Translations under genes and position numbers: made by a program
Notes under the pieces: generated by a model
Seen by the model: only the letters and a program-made list of their open reading frames with translations
Database searches by the model: none
What the model was told of the DNA's origin: nothing
Shown: positions 4,925 to 10,083 of the stretch, in pieces
Layout of the letters: each line of letters opens with the position of its first letter
How positions within the stretch are numbered: position 1 is the first letter of the stretch
Assembly (NCBI GenBank): GCA_030640885.1
Contig: DAOWIN010000135.1
Location: forward strand, 1 to 10,083
DNA length: 10,083 nucleotides
Direction: 5' to 3'
DNA from: Candidatus Omnitrophota bacterium
GTDB lineage: Bacteria > Omnitrophota > 4484-213

Positions 4925-7900
4925 ATGATCAAACGGAAAAACTTTTCACATATCCCAGAGATTTTAAAAATACCAAATTTGGTAGAAGTGCAAACCAAAG
5001 CCTTTCGTGATTTTCTTCAAGTTGATTGTTTGCCTCTTTCTCGAAAGAGGCAAGGATTGCAGGAAGCGTTTCTCCAATTTTTTCCCATTGAAAGCTCTAA
5101 TGGCAAGCTTAAATTAGAGTTCATAAGTTATTCCATCGGGATGCCCAAATATTCTATTAAAAAATGCTGCATTCAAGGGTTTACCTATTCTGCTTCTTTA
5201 AAAATAAAGGTTCGTTTGATAAGCCAAGAACCAGAAATATCCAGCCACGAGGAGGAAATTTATCTTAGCGAAATCCCCTTAATGACCACTTCTGGAAGTT
5301 TTGTTATCAATGGCGTAGAAAGGGTAATTGTGAACCAATTACATCGCTCGCCGGGGATTTGTTTTGAACAGGACAAACAACATGGCGGGAAGCAGGCTTT
5401 TTATGCTCGCATTATTCCTTCCTATGGTGTTTGGATAGAAATAGAGCTTCATCCCAGCAATATTTTATATGCCTATTTTAATCGTCAGCATAAACTATTG
5501 GCGACTTCTTTGTTGAAGATTTTAGGCTGTAATTTTAATGACGAGATTATTCGCTTATTTTATAAAGTTGAAACAGTCAAGATAAAAGATGCTCTTTCCG
5601 CGCGAAAATTACTTAATAGAATTATTGCCCAACCGGTGCTGAACAAAGAAGAAAAGGTTATCGCTTCCCTTAATCAAAAGATAGATCAAACTTTGTTATC
5701 AGAACTTATACACCAAAGTTCGTTAGGGGTATTAAGTTCTATTAAAATTTTTGCCGAGGCAAATAAGCAGATGTTTGATTTGGAGGAAATGAAAAGCCTT
5801 ATTAACACTTTAAGCAAAGACCCTTATCCCGATTTTGAAGCGACCTTAATGGATTTATATCAAAAGATTAGACCTAATGACCGACAAGATTTTGAGAACG
5901 CTAAACTTTGGAAAGACAGATTGCTAAACGATCCTCGCCGATATAACTTAGGAAAGGCAGGCAGATTTGTAATCAATAGAAAATTAAACCTTTCTTTTCC
6001 TTTGAGCGAAAGGACAATAAAAAAAGAGGATGTAGTAGAAGCAATTAAGTATCTGTTTAAATTAAAACAGGGGGAAGCAAAGATTGATGATATTGATAAT
6101 TTAGGCAATCGACGCATCCGAACAACGGGGGAGCTTTTGCAGGAACGATTTCGTATTTCTTTAGCGAAATTGGAAAGAATAACAAAAGAAAAAATGGATT
6201 TTTTACCATACAATTACAAGAAGGGATCCCCTCGCAGTTCTAAAGAAAGTGTTAAAGCCCATAGTTTGATTAATCATAAAATAGTTTCTGAAGGTGTTAG
6301 AGACTTTTTTGCCCTCAGCCAACTTTCTCAATTTATGGATCAAACCAATCCTTTGGCTGAATTGACGCATAAACGGCGTTTGAGCGCTCTTGGACCGGGA
6401 GGGCTTACCCGTAAGAGGGCCGGTTTTGAGGTGCGCGATGTCCATCCTTCTCATTATGGTCGTATTTGTCCTATCGAAACGCCCGAGGGGCCTAACATTG
6501 GTTTAATTTCCTCTCTAAGCGCATATGCTAAGGTAAATAAATTTGGCTTCTTAGAAACTCCCTACAGAAAGGTAGAAAAAAAGCGGGTTACTTCTACTAT
6601 TGAATATCTTTCTGCTGATAAAGAAGATAAATATGCTATTGCTCAGGCAAATGCGCGTTTAGACAAGGAATCTCGTTTTCTCGACCCTTATATTTCTTGC
6701 CGCCTGCAGGAAGATTTTTTAAAACTTCCTCCGGATAAAATAGACTATATGGATGTTTCGCCGAAACAGTTAATAAGTATAGCTGCTGGTTTAATTCCCT
6801 TTTTAGAACACGATGATTCTAACCGAGCGTTAATGGGTTCGAATATGCAGCGTCAGTCTGTTCCCCTTCTTTTTCCTAAACCTCCTTTAGTAGGCACTGG
6901 ATTAGAAGGGAAAGTAGCGCAAGATTCTGGAGCGGTTTTGATTGCCGCTCAGGATGGGAGAGTGGAAAGGGTATGCGCTGATGAGATTGTGATAAGAGAG
7001 GATTTTAAGAATGAGTCAATTTATTCTCTTAGCTCAGGAGAAAGAAGAAAAGGCGAATATGAGGATTTTCTTTCCGAGAATGAAAATGCGACTACGAATG
7101 AGTTTTCCGATGGGGTTTATAGGTTAAGAAAGTTTGAAAGAAGCAATGCCAACAGCTGTGTGAATCAAAGACCAATTGTCAAAGAGGGAGACAGGATAAA
7201 AAAAGGGCAGATTATTAGTAACGGACCTTCTATTGAATCTGGAGAATTGTCTTTGGGGAGAAATCTTTTGGTTGCTTTTATGCCCTGGCGAGGATTTAAT
7301 TTTGAAGATGCTATATTAGTAAGCGAGGAGGTAATTAAAGAGGATCTCTATACCTCTATTTCCATAGAGCAATTTGAAGTAGAATGCCGAGAGACCAAAT
7401 TAGGGGCAGAAGAGATTACCCGAGATATTCCCAATGTGAGTGAAGAATCCTTAAAGAAATTAGATGAGCAGGGAATTGTGCATTTAGGAGCCGAGATTGA
7501 ACCGGGAAATATTTTAGTGGGAAAGGTTGCTCCTAAAAGTGAAAGCGAACTGTCTCCTGAGGAAAGGTTGCTAAAAGCAGTATTTGGCGAGAAAGCGAGT
7601 GATGTAAAAGATGTTTCTTTGGTTGTTCCTCCCGGAATTAAGGGAGTAGTAATTGATATAAAAGTTTTTCAGCATTTGCAGAAAAAGAATAGAAAGGAGA
7701 AAAGTGAGGAGTTTGCCCGAATTGAGAAAATTCAGAAACAAACCAGAGCCGCCAAGCGGCAGGCCCGTGGCACAATGCTGAATGCAGTAAAGAAAATACT
7801 AATAAACGAACGACTGCGCGAAAATTTATGCGATAGAAGAGGGAAGATTATTTTTAAAAAAGACAGTGTTATTACTGCTCATTTTTTCCCAAAACTTCTG

Positions 7901-8818
7901 AATTATCTTTTTGATGTTAAGGTTTCTTCTTTTAAGGAAAAAGAGGTTATGAAAATTGATGAGCTCTGCCGTCACAGACTTAACCAGATTGTTAGCCAAG
8001 AGAAAGAAGAAACAAATAGTATAAAGAGGGGAAGCGAACTTCCTCCCGGGGTTTTAAAGAAGATTTTAATCTTAATTGCTTGTAAAAAAAATCTTTCTGT
8101 AGGAGACAAGATGGCCGGTAGGCATGGAAACAAAGGGGTAGTGGCCAAGATTTTACCTCAGGAAGATATGCCCTTTCTTCCCGACGGAACCCCGGTGCAG
8201 ATAGTTTTGAACCCTTTGGGCGTACCTTCTCGAATGAACCTTGGGCAAATTTTGGAGACGCATTTAGGCTGGGCGGCAAAGGTTTTGAATATTTACTATG
8301 CTTCATCGGTATTTGATGGAATTAGCGAAAAGCAAATAAAAGAGGAATTGAAGAAAGCCGGTCTGCCTGAAGACGGCAAAGTTACCCTTTTTGATGGGGT
8401 AACGGGCAAAGCTTTTGATAAGAAGGTAACTGTCGGTTATATCTATATGATGAAATTGAGTCATTTAGCCGAGGACAAAATTCACGCTCGTTCTGTCGGT
8501 CCTTATTCTTTGATTACCCAACAACCATTGGGAGGGAAGGCGCAATTCGGTGGACAAAGATTGGGAGAGATGGAGGTTTGGGCATTGGAGGCTTACGGAG
8601 CGGCTTATACCTTGCAGGAATTGCTTACTGTAAAAAGCGATGATGTGCTTGGACGAACGCAGAGTTATGAATCTATCGTAAAAGGGGAAAATGTTTTTTA
8701 TTCTGAAACCCCCGAATCTTTTAATGTTTTAATAAAAGAATTACAGGGCTTAGGCTTGGATGTGAGGCTGGAAAGCTGCAAGCCACAAGCCACAAGCCAC
8801 AAGTCAGAAAACAAATAG
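4925..8818 (+). CDS. rpoB: DNA-directed RNA polymerase beta subunit, with a repeat-encoded tail
   Basis: This is the catalytic polymerase subunit that holds the RNA–DNA hybrid and pairs with RpoC. The product has 1297 residues. The start MIKRKNFSHIPEILKIPNLVE fits the family. The rifampicin region is at residues 463-489 with Q469, D472, H482, R485, S487 and L489, equivalent to E. coli Q513, D516, H526, R529, S531 and L533, so no common resistance change is seen. GFNFEDAI carries E794-D795, the active-site acidic pair. VGDKMAGRHGNKGV at 1059-1072 supplies K1062 and K1070 (E. coli K1065 and K1073). GGKAQFGGQRLGEMEVWALE is the C-terminal clamp. Normal homology ends near GLGLDVRLE; about 13 further residues, including KPQATSHK, are translated heptamer repeats (8779-8806). 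There is no SD before the start. Confidence 0.98.
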   Translation: MIKRKNFSHIPEILKIPNLVEVQTKAFRDFLQVDCLPLSRKRQGLQEAFLQFFPIESSNGKLKLEFISYSIGMPKYSIKKCCIQGFTYSASLKIKVRLISQEPEISSHEEEIYLSEIPLMTTSGSFVINGVERVIVNQLHRSPGICFEQDKQHGGKQAFYARIIPSYGVWIEIELHPSNILYAYFNRQHKLLATSLLKILGCNFNDEIIRLFYKVETVKIKDALSARKLLNRIIAQPVLNKEEKVIASLNQKIDQTLLSELIHQSSLGVLSSIKIFAEANKQMFDLEEMKSLINTLSKDPYPDFEATLMDLYQKIRPNDRQDFENAKLWKDRLLNDPRRYNLGKAGRFVINRKLNLSFPLSERTIKKEDVVEAIKYLFKLKQGEAKIDDIDNLGNRRIRTTGELLQERFRISLAKLERITKEKMDFLPYNYKKGSPRSSKESVKAHSLINHKIVSEGVRDFFALSQLSQFMDQTNPLAELTHKRRLSALGPGGLTRKRAGFEVRDVHPSHYGRICPIETPEGPNIGLISSLSAYAKVNKFGFLETPYRKVEKKRVTSTIEYLSADKEDKYAIAQANARLDKESRFLDPYISCRLQEDFLKLPPDKIDYMDVSPKQLISIAAGLIPFLEHDDSNRALMGSNMQRQSVPLLFPKPPLVGTGLEGKVAQDSGAVLIAAQDGRVERVCADEIVIREDFKNESIYSLSSGERRKGEYEDFLSENENATTNEFSDGVYRLRKFERSNANSCVNQRPIVKEGDRIKKGQIISNGPSIESGELSLGRNLLVAFMPWRGFNFEDAILVSEEVIKEDLYTSISIEQFEVECRETKLGAEEITRDIPNVSEESLKKLDEQGIVHLGAEIEPGNILVGKVAPKSESELSPEERLLKAVFGEKASDVKDVSLVVPPGIKGVVIDIKVFQHLQKKNRKEKSEEFARIEKIQKQTRAAKRQARGTMLNAVKKILINERLRENLCDRRGKIIFKKDSVITAHFFPKLLNYLFDVKVSSFKEKEVMKIDELCRHRLNQIVSQEKEETNSIKRGSELPPGVLKKILILIACKKNLSVGDKMAGRHGNKGVVAKILPQEDMPFLPDGTPVQIVLNPLGVPSRMNLGQILETHLGWAAKVLNIYYASSVFDGISEKQIKEELKKAGLPEDGKVTLFDGVTGKAFDKKVTVGYIYMMKLSHLAEDKIHARSVGPYSLITQQPLGGKAQFGGQRLGEMEVWALEAYGAAYTLQELLTVKSDDVLGRTQSYESIVKGENVFYSETPESFNVLIKELQGLGLDVRLESCKPQATSHKSENK
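8779..8806 (+). repeat. Four heptamers inside the 3' end of rpoB
   Basis: caagcca three times and caagtca once follow in perfect 7-nt register, all within the coding sequence. Because 7 is not a multiple of 3, the frame reads the same word in three ways before repeating. The array is continued after the stop by the related words at 8841-8860. Confidence 0.9.
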
Positions 8819-8840
8819 CCTGAAGCTTTTGAACAGGCCG

Positions 8841-8906
8841 CAAGTTACAAGTTGCAAGCAGGAAACGATTAAATCTTTTTCGGTCTTGCTTGTAGCTTGT
8901 AGCTTG
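8841..8906 (+). repeat. 23-bp hairpin of heptamers between rpoB and rpoC
   Basis: Positions 8841-8863 pair with 8884-8906 at all 23 positions: 19 Watson-Crick and 4 G-U pairs (8845, 8852, 8854, 8861). The loop is 20 nt (8864-8883). Both arms are caag-type heptamers. The stem ends 10 nt before the rpoC ATG. No T-run follows, so it is not an ordinary terminator; it may set the stability or translation of the rpoC message. Confidence 0.85.
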
Positions 8907-8916
8907 AAACCTAAAA

Positions 8917-10083
8917 ATGTCTTCTCATTTCGATGCAATAAGTATTGGGCTTGCTTCTCCCAAAAAGATTAGGTCGTGGTCAAGGGGAGAAGTAAAAAAG
9001 CCGGAGACAATTAATTATCGCACATTTAAACCCGAAAAGGAGGGTTTATTTTGCGAGAAAATATTTGGTCCGGTAAAAGACTGGGAATGTAGTTGTGGAA
9101 AGTATAAGGGAGTTAGGCATAAAGGGGTTATTTGCGACCGCTGCGGAGTAGAAGTTACTTATTCTCGTGTTCGTCGGGAACGAATGGGGCATATTGAATT
9201 AGCCGCATCGGTTTCTCATATCTGGTTTTTCAAAATCCTTCCCAGTTGCATTAGCAATCTATTAGAAATTAATGCGCGGGATTTGGAAAAGGTTCTTTAT
9301 TATGAGAAATACATAGTTCTTGACCCCGGTGAAAGTTCTTTGAAGCCAAAACAGCTTTTAGATGAACAACAATATCAGCAGGCAGTAAGCCAAAATTTGA
9401 AATTTACAGCTAAGATGGGAGCAGAGGCAGTAAAGGAGCTTTTGTCTAAAATAGATCTTGTTTCTATGTCCTTGCGCTTACACAAAGGTTTAAAAACGGC
9501 AAAAGCAGATTCTGTCAAAACTGATAAACAAAGCGGTGCGGGAAAATTTGGGCAAAAACTAAGCTTAAATAAGAGCAAAATAGTTAAAACATTAAAGATT
9601 GTGGAGAGCTTTAGAGGATCAGATAACGAACCCGAATGGATGATTTTAGATGTTCTTCCGGTAATCCCGCCGGATTTAAGGCCATTAGTGGCCTTAGACG
9701 GGGGAAGGTTTGCTACTAGTGATTTGAACGATTTATATCGGCGGGTTATTAACAGAAATAATCGTCTAAAAAAATTGATAGAATTAGGTGCCCCCAGTAT
9801 TATTATTCATAATGAGAAGAGAATGCTGCAGGAGGCGGTGGATGCTTTGTTAGATAATGGAAGGCATGGGCATACAATAATGTCCAATAGCCGTCCCTTA
9901 AAGTCCTTAAGCGATGCCCTGCGCGGGAAACAGGGAAGATTTCGCCAGAATTTACTGGGGAAAAGGGTAGATTATTCAGGTAGAGCAGTAATCGTAGTAG
10001 GTCCTGAACTCAAGATTCATCAATGCAGTATTCCCAAAAAGATGGCTTTAGAATTGTTTAAGCCTTTTATCATTAAAAAATTG
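8917..10083 (+). CDS. rpoC: DNA-directed RNA polymerase beta' subunit (5' part, cut by window end)
   Basis: RpoC supplies the catalytic magnesium site and the clamp of RNA polymerase. The frame stays open for 389 codons to the window edge. The N-terminus runs MSSHFDAISIGLASPKKI. A zinc site follows, with cysteines 58, 60, 73 and 76 (CSCG and CDRCG), equivalent to E. coli C70, C72, C85 and C88. Later come EPEWMILDVLPVIPPDLRPL, DLNDLYRRVINRNNRLK, NEKRMLQEAVDALLDNGR, and the lid and switch region KGRFRQNLLGKRVDYSGR-like (here GKQGRFRQNLLGKRVDYSGR). The NADFDGD active-site motif lies beyond the window. Nothing is broken. The ATG is preceded by AT-rich sequence and a hairpin, with no SD. It follows rpoB by 98 nt, as in most bacteria. 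Confidence 0.97.
   Translation, partial: MSSHFDAISIGLASPKKIRSWSRGEVKKPETINYRTFKPEKEGLFCEKIFGPVKDWECSCGKYKGVRHKGVICDRCGVEVTYSRVRRERMGHIELAASVSHIWFFKILPSCISNLLEINARDLEKVLYYEKYIVLDPGESSLKPKQLLDEQQYQQAVSQNLKFTAKMGAEAVKELLSKIDLVSMSLRLHKGLKTAKADSVKTDKQSGAGKFGQKLSLNKSKIVKTLKIVESFRGSDNEPEWMILDVLPVIPPDLRPLVALDGGRFATSDLNDLYRRVINRNNRLKKLIELGAPSIIIHNEKRMLQEAVDALLDNGRHGHTIMSNSRPLKSLSDALRGKQGRFRQNLLGKRVDYSGRAVIVVGPELKIHQCSIPKKMALELFKPFIIKKL

Noticed and set aside
5860..8306. Minus-strand open frames within rpoB
   Set aside because: They lie opposite an unambiguous, fully conserved rpoB frame and have no recognisable product or ribosome binding site.
9375..9578. Minus-strand open frame opposite rpoC
   Set aside because: It lies within the conserved rpoC reading frame and shows no family features.

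Overview
The window is the transcription–translation core of a bacterial chromosome. Every gene is on the + strand, in the order rpsL, rpsG, trpT (tRNA-Trp), secE, nusG, rplK, rplA, rplJ, rplL, rpoB, rpoC; rpoC runs off the right edge. All proteins are full length and carry the family's key residues. The DNA is AT-leaning. I cannot place the organism from sequence alone. The divergent but intact housekeeping proteins and the repeat-filled spacers suggest an uncultured candidate phylum; Omnitrophota is a low-confidence guess based on remembered repeat style, not on a search.

Layout: (1) 1-111, a repeat-bearing leader, then rpsL and rpsG (112-1039). (2) 1040-1235, a hairpin and a long heptamer-periodic inverted array, then tRNA-Trp (1236-1309). 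(3) 1310-1455, another heptamer array, then secE and nusG overlapping by 4 nt. (4) rplK and rplA, tightly packed; rplK has a GTG start and a strong Shine-Dalgarno (SD). (5) 3403-3670, a 268-nt gene-free spacer built as a large inverted repeat, then rplJ and rplL. (6) 4808-4924, a 9-nt-period array ending at the rpoB start codon. (7) rpoB, whose last codons are heptamer repeats, followed by a 23-bp hairpin ending 10 nt before rpoC.

The genes act together. S12 and S7 are small-subunit proteins, L11/L1/L10/L12 form the factor-binding stalk and L1 arm, NusG couples RNA polymerase to the ribosome, SecE is part of the translocon, and RpoB/RpoC are the catalytic polymerase subunits. The order is unusual. 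The rpsL-rpsG pair, normally followed by fusA and tuf and usually downstream of rpoC, lies directly upstream of trpT-secE; fusA, tuf and rpmG are absent from the places they often occupy.

The most striking signal is in the spacers. Most of those longer than about 80 nt hold short words repeated in an exact 7-nt register (9 nt before rpoB), usually with a complementary array further on so the transcript can fold. The words differ between loci while the period is kept. Two arrays extend into genes and encode the C-terminal tails of L11 and RpoB. I know of no described function for such a set in this operon, though heptameric tandem repeats as such are known (for example in cyanobacteria).
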